Of a stretch of 64,000 nt of DNA, positions 45,888-53,695 are shown piece after piece. The stretch is taken from assembly GCF_028649435.1 (NCBI RefSeq), contig NZ_JAQSIN010000002.1; one strand, 5' to 3'. The notes below the pieces were generated by a model. That model did no database searches, was not told the origin of the DNA, and was given only the letters and a program-made list of their open reading frames with translations. Made by a program: the position numbers and the translations under genes. The DNA is from Curvibacter microcysteis. GTDB lineage: Bacteria > Pseudomonadota > Gammaproteobacteria > Burkholderiales > Burkholderiaceae_C. Within the stretch, counting starts at the first letter, position 1. The number at the start of each line of letters is the position of its first letter.

Positions 45888-46808
45888 ATGCACAAACCCG
45901 ATCGTCCCCAGGTCCTGCCCACCCGCCAGGGCGTCAGCCCCAGCTGCGTGGCGGTGCCCGCGGGGCCTTGGCCCACCTTGCTTGATTTCTTGCTGCACCG
46001 CTTGCCGGCGGTGACCCGCGAGCAATGGCTGGAGCGCATGGCCCAGGGCGATGTGGTGGACGAGCGCGGTCAGCCCGTGACGCCCGAGCGGCCTTTCGAG
46101 CACAGCCTGCGCCTGTTCTATTACCGCCAGCTCGACACCGAGCCTCAGTTGCCGTTTGACGAGTCGGTGGTGTTTCAGGACGAGGAGCTGCTGGTCGCCG
46201 ACAAGCCCCATTTCATGCCGGTCACCCCGGGCGGGCGCTACCTGCATGAGACCTTGCTGGTGCGCTTGAAGCACAAGCTCGGCATCGACACCTTGTCGCC
46301 CATCCACCGCATCGACCGCGAGACCGCGGGCCTGGTGCTGTTCTCGGTCAACCCGGCCACGCGGGGCGCTTACCAGGCCCTGTTCCGCGAGCGTCAGGTG
46401 GGCAAGCAGTACGAGGCCATCGCGCCCTGGCGCCCCGGGTTGAGCTTTCCGTTGCGCCGCCAAAGCCGCATCGTGGAGAGTGAGCAGTTCTTTCGCTGCT
46501 GCGAGGTGCCTGGTGAGCCCAATGCCGACACCACCATCGAGGTCCAGGAGGTGCGCGGTGACCTGGCGCTCTACCGCTTGAGCCCTGTGACCGGCAAGCG
46601 CCACCAACTGCGTGTGCACATGAACGCCCTGGGCCTGCCCATCCTGGACGACCACTTCTACCCGGTGGTGAACGACCCACCCGAAGGTGACTACGCCCAG
46701 CCGCTGCGCTTGTTGGCGCGCGGGCTCGCGTTTGAGGACCCGGTCACGGGCCAGTCGCGGCGCTTCAGCAGCGGGCTGCAGCTGAGCTGGCCCGCCATGA
46801 AGGACTGA
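45888..46808 (+). CDS. RluA-family pseudouridine synthase (306 aa)
   Basis: An RNA-modifying enzyme that isomerises uridine to pseudouridine in rRNA or tRNA. The catalytic Asp143 lies in IHRIDRETAGLVLF, and the C-terminal TGKRHQLRVHMNALGLPILDD is the second family motif (RVHM block). The N-terminal part (LLDFLLHRLPAVTREQWLERM) is an S4-like RNA-binding remnant. It belongs to the RluA/TruC-like branch with an Arg/Glu-rich active-site variant (RIDRETAG in place of RLDxxTSG), so the exact RNA site cannot be assigned. Its stop is five bases from the RidA stop (convergent). Confidence 0.92.
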   Translation: MHKPDRPQVLPTRQGVSPSCVAVPAGPWPTLLDFLLHRLPAVTREQWLERMAQGDVVDERGQPVTPERPFEHSLRLFYYRQLDTEPQLPFDESVVFQDEELLVADKPHFMPVTPGGRYLHETLLVRLKHKLGIDTLSPIHRIDRETAGLVLFSVNPATRGAYQALFRERQVGKQYEAIAPWRPGLSFPLRRQSRIVESEQFFRCCEVPGEPNADTTIEVQEVRGDLALYRLSPVTGKRHQLRVHMNALGLPILDDHFYPVVNDPPEGDYAQPLRLLARGLAFEDPVTGQSRRFSSGLQLSWPAMKD

Positions 46809-46812
46809 GGCC

Positions 46813-47316
46813 TCAGCCGCCGGGCATTTCCAGCCGGGGCGGCGGCGGGTTGCAGGCGGCGATCAGGTCGATTTCCACGCTGGCGTTCTTGGGCAGTTGC
46901 CGCACGCCCACCGAGGTGCGCGTGTGCCGGCCCGCATCGCCGAGGATGTCAAACAGCAGGTCAGACGCGGCGTCGGCCACCTCGCTGTGCTGGGTGAAGT
47001 CGTCGCTGCACTGCACATACACCGTCACCCGCAGCACCTGGGCCAGGTCGTCCAGGCTGCCCAGGTGACGGGCCAGCAGGGCCAGGGCGCGCAAGATGCT
47101 GATCTGGGCGCCGGTGCGGGCCTGGTCCAGCGAGGTGTCGCTGCCCACCCGGCCCGTGACCACCACGGTGCTGCCCACGCGCGGCACCTGGCCGCTGACA
47201 TAGAGCGTCTCGCCGTGCTGCAGCACCGGCAGGTAATGGCCACCCGCTTGGATGGGGCCTTCAAAGGCGTCGCCCCAGGGGACGCAGGCGGCGGTGAAAC
47301 GGGATTGACGGGTCAT
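46813..47316 (-). CDS. RidA/YjgF-family enamine deaminase-like protein (167 aa)
   Basis: A small cytoplasmic protein of the RidA/YjgF family; RidA itself hydrolyses reactive enamine/imine intermediates. Family blocks are YVSGQVPRVGSTVVVTGRVG, DLAQVLRVTVYVQCSDDF and the C-terminal RTSVGVRQLPKNASVEIDLIAAC. It is the longer RidA subtype in which the active-site Arg is in a different setting, so deaminase activity is likely but not certain. It lies 75 bases after the DUF1537 kinase gene on the same strand and may be the last gene of the apionate-like operon. Confidence 0.88.
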   Translation of the reverse strand: MTRQSRFTAACVPWGDAFEGPIQAGGHYLPVLQHGETLYVSGQVPRVGSTVVVTGRVGSDTSLDQARTGAQISILRALALLARHLGSLDDLAQVLRVTVYVQCSDDFTQHSEVADAASDLLFDILGDAGRHTRTSVGVRQLPKNASVEIDLIAACNPPPPRLEMPGG

Positions 47317-47391
47317 GGCGGGGATCGTTTGAAATCTAGTCAGTCCGCCATGGTAGTCCCCGGGGAGCGGGCCCGCGGCCCCTGGCGCCGT

Positions 47392-48810
47392 TCAGCCCCC
47401 GTGCAAGGCCTGTCCGTAAAAGGACTCGCCCCCCATCTGCCCGCCCTTGAGCACCACTTCCAGCCCATCCCGCTGGGGGTGGGTGGACCAGGCGCGGCAC
47501 AGCGGTGCCCCGGGGGTGAGCCGGGCCAGCACGGTCAGCGCGTCAAGTCCCAGCACGCTGGCCACTTCGCCAGAGCTGTCCCCGCCAGCCACCACGATGC
47601 GCCGCAGCGGGTGTTGGTCGAGCAGGCGTTTCATGACCTCGGCCAGGCAGGCCCCCACGCAGCGGGCGGCCTCGGTCCGGCTCAGCCCGGCTTGCGCGGC
47701 ATGCTGGTCGAAGGCCAGTACCTCCGGGTCATCAGGGCCTTCGGCGCTGAAGACCAGGGCGCTGCGCCCGGCCGACAGCGCCTGGCCCGCCTGGGCCAGC
47801 ACGCGCTGCAGTTCGGCCTCGCGATGCGCCGGCTGCAAGCAGGCCGCCACGGCCAGGCGTTCGGTGGCAAAGCCGTGCGCGCGCGCCCAGCGGATCTGGG
47901 CGGCTGACACGGGGGAACAGCTGCCACTGACGGCGGCGATCTGGGACACGGGCTGGGTCTCGGGCAACGCCGTGTGGGCCGGCAGCCAGCCCTCGCTGCG
48001 CCAGTAGGCGGTGAGGGCATAGCACAGACCCGAGGACGAGGCGCTGAACAAACCCTGGCCCCGTTGGCGCCAGACCAGCCGGCCCGCTTCGAGCAGGGTG
48101 TCCTCGTCCAGCACGTCGATGAACACGATGGGGGCCTCCGCCCGGGGGGACGTCGCGCCCGCTTCGTCGGCCTCAGGCTGGCGGCTGGCCGTGAGCTGGG
48201 CATGGGCGTCGCCCGATTTCAGTTGCACCATGTCCACCAGGCCCATGCGGCGTGGGGTTTGCGCGGCCAGATGGCGGCGCAGGTCCGATTCGCCCATGGG
48301 GGTGACGGGATGGCGCGACATGGTGGGGTGGCGGTCCAGCCGGTAGCCCACGCCGTCCACGGCCGCAAACAGGTGGCCAAACACCTGGTAGCGGCGCAGC
48401 CGGGGCGCGCCGACCACGGTGGGGCTCCAGTGGCCGCCCATGTGCTGCAGGCCGATCTCGATGGCGCAGCCAATCGAGCCGAGGCTGGGCGATGAATCAA
48501 AGGTGGAGCACACCTTGTAATGCAGGATCGGGGCGCCCAGGGCCTTCAAGCTGGCAAAGGCCTGGGGCAGTTCAGCGCGCATCCACTCGGGGGAGCGGCC
48601 CCGTGAGGAGCCAGCCAGGCCCACGCAGCGCACACCGGGAAAGCGCTGCAGGGCCGTGGGCGTGGGGGGCGCCAGAAACAGCACGGTGGGCACGCCCGCC
48701 GCCGTCATGGCTTCCATGGCGTCGGTGGAGCCCGTGAAGTCATCGCCGTAATAGGCCAGCAGCAGGCCCTCGGGCAGTGGGTCAGGCTGGTGGTCGTCGT
48801 TGGGGCTCAT
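47392..48810 (-). CDS. oiaK: DUF1537 four-carbon acid sugar kinase family protein, OiaK-like (472 aa)
   Basis: A sugar-acid kinase of the DUF1537 family with an N-terminal substrate domain (LLAYYGDDFTGSTDAMEAM) and a C-terminal nucleotide-binding domain (VVAGGDSSGEVASVLGLDAL, LKGGQMGGESFY). In the D-apiose pathway this family phosphorylates 3-oxo-isoapionate on O4. The ATG at 48810 overlaps the stop of the RuBisCO-like gene in an ATGA; two codons upstream is another start. It is the third gene after the oxidoisomerase-like dehydrogenase and the RuBisCO-like protein, and this trio is what suggests the substrate. Kinase for other acid sugars (erythronate, threonate) remains possible. Confidence 0.8.
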   Translation of the reverse strand: MSPNDDHQPDPLPEGLLLAYYGDDFTGSTDAMEAMTAAGVPTVLFLAPPTPTALQRFPGVRCVGLAGSSRGRSPEWMRAELPQAFASLKALGAPILHYKVCSTFDSSPSLGSIGCAIEIGLQHMGGHWSPTVVGAPRLRRYQVFGHLFAAVDGVGYRLDRHPTMSRHPVTPMGESDLRRHLAAQTPRRMGLVDMVQLKSGDAHAQLTASRQPEADEAGATSPRAEAPIVFIDVLDEDTLLEAGRLVWRQRGQGLFSASSSGLCYALTAYWRSEGWLPAHTALPETQPVSQIAAVSGSCSPVSAAQIRWARAHGFATERLAVAACLQPAHREAELQRVLAQAGQALSAGRSALVFSAEGPDDPEVLAFDQHAAQAGLSRTEAARCVGACLAEVMKRLLDQHPLRRIVVAGGDSSGEVASVLGLDALTVLARLTPGAPLCRAWSTHPQRDGLEVVLKGGQMGGESFYGQALHGG

Positions 48811-50054
48811 CGCCAAAACTCCAAGGCCTGCCGCAGCGCCGGCGATTGTTGGGCTGCCTGCGCCAGCGGGACCCCCTCTTGCGCGGCTTGCCAGGCATCG
48901 CGAAACGATTGCACCCCAGCGGCCACGCCCCCGGGGTGGCCAAAAATGCCGCCCCCTGCGGTGTGGATCAGGTCGGCGCAGCCCAGGCCGTCAAAGGTGT
49001 CCTGGGCCTGCAGCCCGGTCTGGCCCGAGCTGAAGACGGGCATGGCGGTCATGGGGGCGCTGTCCATGACCGGGGCCAGGACCGTGCGCGCCGCGGCCAT
49101 CACGCTGTCGTCGGCTTCGCTGAATTTGTTGCGCAGGCCGTTCACATGCAGGTGGTCGGCCCCGGCCAGGCGCCAGATTTTTTGCCAGGGGCCGTAATCG
49201 AAGCCCAGTTGGGGCGAGCGGCTCAGGTAACCCCAGCCGGCCCGGTGGGCGTGGATGGGCAGTTGGGCGTGGCGGCGCAGTTCGGTCATGCCGACCAGCC
49301 CGATCGAGTTGAGGCAGGCCATCACGCAGGTACCGCCCTCGGCCAGCACCAGGTCGTGGCGCCGCTTCATCTGGTCCAGGTTGCCCGTCAGGTTGAAGGC
49401 CACCATGGGCTGGCGGCCCAGCTTGTCGGCGGCCTGGCGCACCACACGCATCACGGCGCGCACGCGCTCGTCAAAGGGGCAGGCGGGGCCGTCGGCCTGC
49501 AGCTCGTCGTCCTTGATGAAGTCGATGCCGCCGTCCACCAGCAATTGCACCTGCTGCGCGGTTTCGGCCACGCTCAGGCCGACGCTGGGCTTGATGATGG
49601 TGCCGATCAAAGGGCCGTGCGCCACCCCACTCAGGCGCCGCGTGCCGTCCACCCCAAAGGCCGGGCCTGGGTAGGCCTGGGCAAAGGCGGGCGGCAATTG
49701 CAGGTCCAGCAGGCGCAAGCCGGTGACGCAGCGCAGCTCAAACAGGTTGCCAGCCACCGTGGCCATCAGCGTGGGCAGGCAAGGGCCCAGGTTGGCCAAG
49801 GGCCAGGACAGCGTCAAGCGCACATGGGTGTAGCGGCCGCTGGGCGCTGGGGCCGGCGTGGGCAGGCTGGGCTGGGCGCTGTGGCCCAGGACTTCCAAGT
49901 GCTCGACCCGGGCTCCGGCCCGGGCCTTGAGTTCGGGCGTCTCGGTGGGCAGGGCGACAAAGGTGCCGCTGGACTGCTCGCCAGCAATCACCTCGGCCGC
50001 GTGCGCTGGGTCGTCGCCGGTCTCCAGCCAGTAGGTGGCGTAGATGCGTTCCAT
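48807..50054 (-). CDS. oiaX: RuBisCO-like protein (form IV), OiaX-like decarboxylase (415 aa)
   Basis: A RuBisCO large-subunit homologue that is not a CO2-fixing enzyme. The barrel keeps Lys155 (IIKPSVGLS), the carbamylation site and metal ligands Lys181-Asp183-Glu184 (FIKDDE), His301/His303 (DHLHVNG) and phosphate-binding glycines TAGGGIFGHPGG (365-376). Loop 6 reads FSSGQTG (341-347) and lacks the catalytic Lys334 of true RuBisCO. In the apiose pathway such proteins decarboxylate 3-oxo-isoapionate 4-phosphate to L-erythrulose 1-phosphate (OiaX) or hydrolyse it (OiaT). Placement between the oxidoisomerase-like gene (16 bases) and the kinase gene supports this. The ATG at 50054 is preferred over a TTG at 50063. 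Confidence 0.85.
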   Translation of the reverse strand: MERIYATYWLETGDDPAHAAEVIAGEQSSGTFVALPTETPELKARAGARVEHLEVLGHSAQPSLPTPAPAPSGRYTHVRLTLSWPLANLGPCLPTLMATVAGNLFELRCVTGLRLLDLQLPPAFAQAYPGPAFGVDGTRRLSGVAHGPLIGTIIKPSVGLSVAETAQQVQLLVDGGIDFIKDDELQADGPACPFDERVRAVMRVVRQAADKLGRQPMVAFNLTGNLDQMKRRHDLVLAEGGTCVMACLNSIGLVGMTELRRHAQLPIHAHRAGWGYLSRSPQLGFDYGPWQKIWRLAGADHLHVNGLRNKFSEADDSVMAAARTVLAPVMDSAPMTAMPVFSSGQTGLQAQDTFDGLGCADLIHTAGGGIFGHPGGVAAGVQSFRDAWQAAQEGVPLAQAAQQSPALRQALEFWR

Positions 50055-50070
50055 GGTGTCCAAAGGGGGC

Positions 50071-50901
50071 TCAGGTGATGCGGCGGATGCTTTCGGCGAT
50101 CTCGTCGCGCTCGAAGACCTTGATCCAGTCGTCGCGCATCAGGCGAGGCTTGCCGAAAGTGATGGCCTTGTTGCACGCGTCCGAGAAGGCGCCTGGCACT
50201 TCCTTGAAGATCACCGCGGCCAGGATGTTCATGTGGCCCAGCAGGAAGTCGCGCGCGCACTCGGCGGGCACGCCCCGGCGCACGGTTTCATCCATGGCTT
50301 CGCGCATCACGTCGAGCAGGGTGGCGCAGACGGTTTCGGACAGGCCGGGCTCCAGCAGCGCCATCTGCTCCACGGTCAGGCGGTAGGAGTTGAGGATGGG
50401 GGCGTAAATGGTCTTGGCCAGTTCTTCGCCCAGGTCAAAGGCCGACTCGGGGCCTTGCATCAGCGCGCTGGTGATGGACTGCTTGGCAAAGCCGCCGCCA
50501 AAGTAGTCCTTGCGGGCCGCTTCGGTGGTTTCGTTGTTGTAGATCGGTGGGTGGCAAGGGTGGGCCACGAAGTAGGTCAGGTCGTCCCGTTGCGGCAGGT
50601 GGCCCGCAAATGGGGCGGCTGCGTCCAGCACCATGACCATGGTGCCGGGCTTGAGCAGGGGCTCGATCTGGTGCGAGATCTTGCCAATCAGGTTGTCGGG
50701 CACGGCCAGGATGACCACATCAGCACCTTGCAAAGCGTCTTCGGTGCTGACCACCGACAGGCCCAGTTCATCGCGCAGGCGCTGCTGGCCAGCGGCACCG
50801 GGTTCGACGTGGGCCACGCGGAAGCGCGAGTTCAACAGGTTCTTGGACAGGCGTACGCCCATCTTGCCGCCGGCGCCAAACAAGGCAATTTTGGGATTCA
50901 C
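50071..50901 (-). CDS. apnO: Phosphogluconate-dehydrogenase-like oxidoreductase, ApnO-like D-apionate oxidoisomerase (276 aa)
   Basis: An NAD(P)-dependent dehydrogenase with an N-terminal Rossmann fold (PKIALFGAGGKMGVRLSKNL, about residues 3-22) and a helical C-terminal domain of the phosphogluconate dehydrogenase type (FLLGHMNILAAVIF). In the apiose pathway a protein of this architecture, ApnO, turns D-apionate into 3-oxo-isoapionate by combined oxidation and isomerisation. The GTG at 50901 is strongly favoured: AAGGAG lies nine bases upstream and MN/VNPKIALFG begins the domain. It is the first gene of the operon, facing the GntR regulator. ApnO is inferred from the gene set; a related sugar-acid dehydrogenase is the alternative. 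Confidence 0.78.
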   Translation of the reverse strand: MNPKIALFGAGGKMGVRLSKNLLNSRFRVAHVEPGAAGQQRLRDELGLSVVSTEDALQGADVVILAVPDNLIGKISHQIEPLLKPGTMVMVLDAAAPFAGHLPQRDDLTYFVAHPCHPPIYNNETTEAARKDYFGGGFAKQSITSALMQGPESAFDLGEELAKTIYAPILNSYRLTVEQMALLEPGLSETVCATLLDVMREAMDETVRRGVPAECARDFLLGHMNILAAVIFKEVPGAFSDACNKAITFGKPRLMRDDWIKVFERDEIAESIRRIT

Positions 50902-51007
50902 GGTCTGATCTCCTTGGGGGCTGGCCCCGCTGTGGGGGCTCTGAATTGAAAAAGGCGGCATCGCACCCCTTGGGCTTGCGCAGCGTCGACACCGCATTGG
51001 GCTTAAC

Positions 51008-51026
51008 TGGTGTGATGAGTAGACCA
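51008..51026. promoter_or_regulatory. Candidate GntR/FadR-type operator
   Basis: TGGT and ACCA flank 11 bases (51008-51026) in the intergenic region between the divergent regulator and the apnO-like gene. The arms are only four bases, longer spacing than the classical TnGTnnnACnA, so this is a weak candidate. Confidence 0.3.
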
Positions 51027-51167
51027 CTTTGTGATTTCAGGAAAAACTGGGGTTTTCACGGACAGGGTCCCTGCACGGCTGGGTGAATCGGCCCGGGCCA
51101 TAATCCAAAGCGGTGGCCCGTGCCACCCGTCCAAGCCCTCAGACCTCCCCATTCCCCCAAGCCCTGC

Positions 51168-51881
51168 ATGACCGAACCGATTCAGCGCCGCAAACTGTTC
51201 CAAGAGGTTCTGGACCGATTGATGAAGCGCATCCGTTCGGGGGACATCCCGCCCGGCGCGCAGCTGCCGTCGGAGCGGGAGCTGATGGAGGAATACGGGG
51301 TGGGACGCCCCGCCGTGCGCGAGGCTCTGCAAACCCTGGAGCGCTCGGGCATCGTGGAAATCGCGCATGGCGAGCGTGCACGCGTGGTGGTGCCCACGGC
51401 GGCGCGCCTGATCGGCCAGGTGGCCGGAGGCGCCATGCACTTGCTGCGCAGTCAGCCCGATTCGCTGGAGCACCTGAAGGACGCGCGGCTTTTTCTGGAG
51501 ACCGGCATGGCGCGCCTGGCGGCCGAACGCGCCACGGCGGCGGACATCGCGCGCCTGCGTGAGGCCGTGGCCCGGCACCGCGCCTCGCTGAATGACCTGG
51601 AAACCTTCATGGAGCTGGACATGGTGTTCCACCGCGAACTGGCCATGGTCAGCGGCAACCCCATCTTCCCGGCCATCGTCGAGGCCTTGTTCCGCTGGGC
51701 GGGGGAGTACTACCAGGCCATGGTGCGCGCCCCTGGGGTGGAGGACCTGACCCTGGCCGAGCACGAGCGCATCGTGGAGGCCATTGCCCAGCACGACCCC
51801 GAGGCCGCCGACCAAGCCATGCGGGCGCACCTGACCCGGGCCAGCCAGCTGTACAAGACGACCAGGGAGCCCGCCGGCTGA
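51168..51881 (+). CDS. FadR-subfamily GntR transcriptional regulator (237 aa)
   Basis: A regulator with an N-terminal winged helix (residues about 5-75: FQEVLDRLMKRIRSGDIPPG, LPSERELMEEYGVGRPAVRE) and a C-terminal all-helical FCD domain, which binds an acid ligand through metal-binding His residues (FHRELAMVSGN and AHLTRASQLYK). The start at 51168 (ATG) is taken; a GTG at 51120 is open. It is divergent from the apnO-oiaX-oiaK genes with 266 bases between start codons, so it probably represses them and is released by a sugar acid such as apionate or an intermediate (inference). Confidence 0.92.
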   Translation: MTEPIQRRKLFQEVLDRLMKRIRSGDIPPGAQLPSERELMEEYGVGRPAVREALQTLERSGIVEIAHGERARVVVPTAARLIGQVAGGAMHLLRSQPDSLEHLKDARLFLETGMARLAAERATAADIARLREAVARHRASLNDLETFMELDMVFHRELAMVSGNPIFPAIVEALFRWAGEYYQAMVRAPGVEDLTLAEHERIVEAIAQHDPEAADQAMRAHLTRASQLYKTTREPAG

Positions 51882-51979
51882 GGCCGCTCAGTGGGGGCGG
51901 TGGCAGCCCCTGCGACCAGAGCCACTGCTCACTGAAAAAACCGAGTGGCCGTGATCCGGTGGCATGGAAGACCGGGCAA

Positions 51980-52015
51980 CAAAAAACCCGCTGCCAGAGG
52001 AAGGTCAGCGGGTTC
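51980..52015 (-). terminator. Terminator of tRNA-Gly
   Basis: On the minus strand AACCCGCTG (52014-52006) pairs with CAGCGGGTT (51993-51985) around 12 bases, followed by TTTTTTG. It ends the tRNA transcript 35-70 bases downstream of the tRNA 3' end. The rest of the region 51882-51979 holds no gene or convincing element. Confidence 0.85.
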
Positions 52016-52048
52016 TGAGGGGCCTTGAGGCCGGGTGAGACAGGAATC

Positions 52049-52122
52049 TGGAGCGGGTGAAGGGAATCGAACCCTCGTATGAAGCTTGGGAAGCTGCCGT
52101 TCTACCATTGAACTACACCCGC
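52049..52122 (-). tRNA. tRNA-Gly (anticodon CCC), CCA encoded
   Basis: The minus strand folds as a cloverleaf: acceptor GCGGGTG paired with CACCCGC, D arm GTTC-AATGGTA-GAAC, anticodon loop TTCCCAA (anticodon CCC), T arm GAGGG-TTCGATT-CCCTT-like, discriminator T and an encoded CCA at 52051-52049. The sequence is close to E. coli glyU. The anticodon stem has one C-U mismatch (GCAGC against GCTTC). It decodes GGG (and possibly nothing else). Confidence 0.93.
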
Positions 52123-52132
52123 GAAGCCTCGC

Positions 52133-52138
52133 ATTATA
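52133..52138 (-). promoter_or_regulatory. -10 element for tRNA-Gly
   Basis: A perfect TATAAT on the minus strand ends 11 bases upstream of the mature tRNA 5' end. No good -35 was found at the normal distance. Confidence 0.6.
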
Positions 52139-52217
52139 CGGTCAGACCGAGCCTGGCTTCGTCACCGGAAGGTCATTTGCGCCACCTATACTCGCCGGCT
52201 CTGGTGACTGGAAACCC

Positions 52218-53570
52218 ATGAAGAACCGCATCCTCAAACCCCTGGGCCTCTTGGCTTGTACCTGGCCCTTGTTGTGGGGCGGCCTGGCCTCGGCAGCCGA
52301 TGAGTCAGCAGGCGCTGCCGACACCGAGCAGGCCATGGCGCGCTTCCAAAGCACCTACATCTGGCAAAAGAAGTCCAACTTTTCTGCGGCCTACTCGGGA
52401 CCCAACAGCCTGATCCCGCGATCTGAGCGCAGCTACACGCTGACTTTTGATGGCTACTTTGGCTTTCGGCCCTGGCAAAACGCCGAGTTGTACTTTGTGC
52501 CCGAGATCACCCAGGGCCTGCCTTTGTCCAACCTGACGGGCCTGGGCGGCTTCACCAGTGGTGAGGCGACCCGGGTCAGCGGCACCAACCCCACGCTTTA
52601 CCGCCAAAAGCTCTTCCTGCGCCAGACCTGGAACCAGGGCGGTGGCCAGCAAAGGGTGGATGCCGATGTCGACCAGTTGGCCGGTTTTGTGGACCGTGAC
52701 CGGGTGGTTCTGACCGCCGGTAACTTTTCTACCCTGGACATCTTTGACGACAACCTCTACGCCAAGGACCCGCGCAGCCAGTTTCTCAATTGGTCGGGCA
52801 TGTCGCACCTCGCCTACGACTACGCGGCGGATGCGCGTGGCTTTGGTTGGGGGGCGGCGCTGGAGTGGTACACGGGCGACTGGGTGCTGCGCGCCGGTCG
52901 CATGACTGGGCCCACCACGCCCAACGGGTTGCCCACCGATTTGCGCATCTTCAAGCACTACGGTGACCAGGTCGAAGTCGAACACGCCCACTCCCTGGCC
53001 GGCCAGCCGGGCAAGGTGCGGGTGCTGGCGTGGCGATCACGGGCCTTGCTGTCCAGTTATGCCGAGGCCTTGGCCTATGGCCAAGCCAACCCGAACGCCA
53101 GCAAAGAGTGGATTTCGGCGGTGCGCAACGGTGACAAGACCAAGTACGGTCTGGGCCTGAACGTGGAGCAGGCCGTCAACGACCGGTCGGGCGTCTTCCT
53201 GCGCGCCATGAAGGGCGATGGCAAGACCGAAACCTACGCTTTTGCCGAGGCCGATGCCTCGTTCTCCACCGGCTATTCGACCCGGGGCACCGCCTGGTCG
53301 CGCGACCAGGACACCTTGGGCCTGATGTACGCGCGCAACATGCTCTCGGCCGACCGGCGCAAGTACCTGGCGGCGGGTGGCATTTCTTTCTTCATTGGCG
53401 ACGGCGCGCTGCGCTACCGGCCCGAGACCTTGTTCGAGGTCTACTACAACATGAAGGTGAGCAAGGGCCTGTGGGTGTCGCTGGACTACCAGCGCATTGC
53501 CAACCCGGCCTACAACGCGGACCGGGGCCCGGTCAACGTGGGTTCTGTGCGCTTGCACGCGGAATTCTGA
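52218..53570 (+). CDS. Carbohydrate-porin-like outer-membrane protein (450 aa)
   Basis: A secreted beta-barrel protein. The signal peptide (residues 1-27, ending GLASAADESA) is followed by a soluble N-terminal stretch and many amphipathic strands with aromatic girdles, including YTLTFDGYFGFRPWQNAELYFVPEI, split here to fit, VVLTAGNFSTLDIFDDN, FGWGAALEWYTGDWVLRAGR and the terminal GPVNVGSVRLHAEF ending in Phe. The pattern and length match OprB-like/carbohydrate-selective porins of proteobacteria. The ATG at 52218 gives the proper signal. It stands alone downstream of the tRNA; the solute is unknown. Confidence 0.85.
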   Translation: MKNRILKPLGLLACTWPLLWGGLASAADESAGAADTEQAMARFQSTYIWQKKSNFSAAYSGPNSLIPRSERSYTLTFDGYFGFRPWQNAELYFVPEITQGLPLSNLTGLGGFTSGEATRVSGTNPTLYRQKLFLRQTWNQGGGQQRVDADVDQLAGFVDRDRVVLTAGNFSTLDIFDDNLYAKDPRSQFLNWSGMSHLAYDYAADARGFGWGAALEWYTGDWVLRAGRMTGPTTPNGLPTDLRIFKHYGDQVEVEHAHSLAGQPGKVRVLAWRSRALLSSYAEALAYGQANPNASKEWISAVRNGDKTKYGLGLNVEQAVNDRSGVFLRAMKGDGKTETYAFAEADASFSTGYSTRGTAWSRDQDTLGLMYARNMLSADRRKYLAAGGISFFIGDGALRYRPETLFEVYYNMKVSKGLWVSLDYQRIANPAYNADRGPVNVGSVRLHAEF

Positions 53571-53629
53571 TCGGCGCTCAGCCCCACCGGCGTCAGCCCG
53601 GCTGACGTTCATCGCGGTCTGGCAACATG

Positions 53630-53670
53630 AAAAAAAAGGCCCCGCTGGATGCAGTCCAGCGGGGCCTTTG
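53630..53670. terminator. Bidirectional terminator between porin and gabD
   Basis: GGCCCCGCTGGA (53638-53649) pairs exactly with TCCAGCGGGGCC (53655-53666) around a five-base loop. On the minus strand eight T follow, so it firmly ends the gab operon; on the plus strand TTTG follows, ending the porin transcript. Confidence 0.92.
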
Positions 53671-53695
53671 TGGTGTCAACCCGGCAGCGCAGGGC

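Noticed and set aside
45087..46655. A possible 522-residue extended PdxH
   Set aside because: The N-terminal extension is antisense to the RluA-family gene and has no domain; PdxH has standard length from 45737.
47317..47391. Separate promoter for RidA
   Set aside because: The 75-base gap to the kinase gene contains no convincing -35/-10 pair, so operon membership is left open instead.
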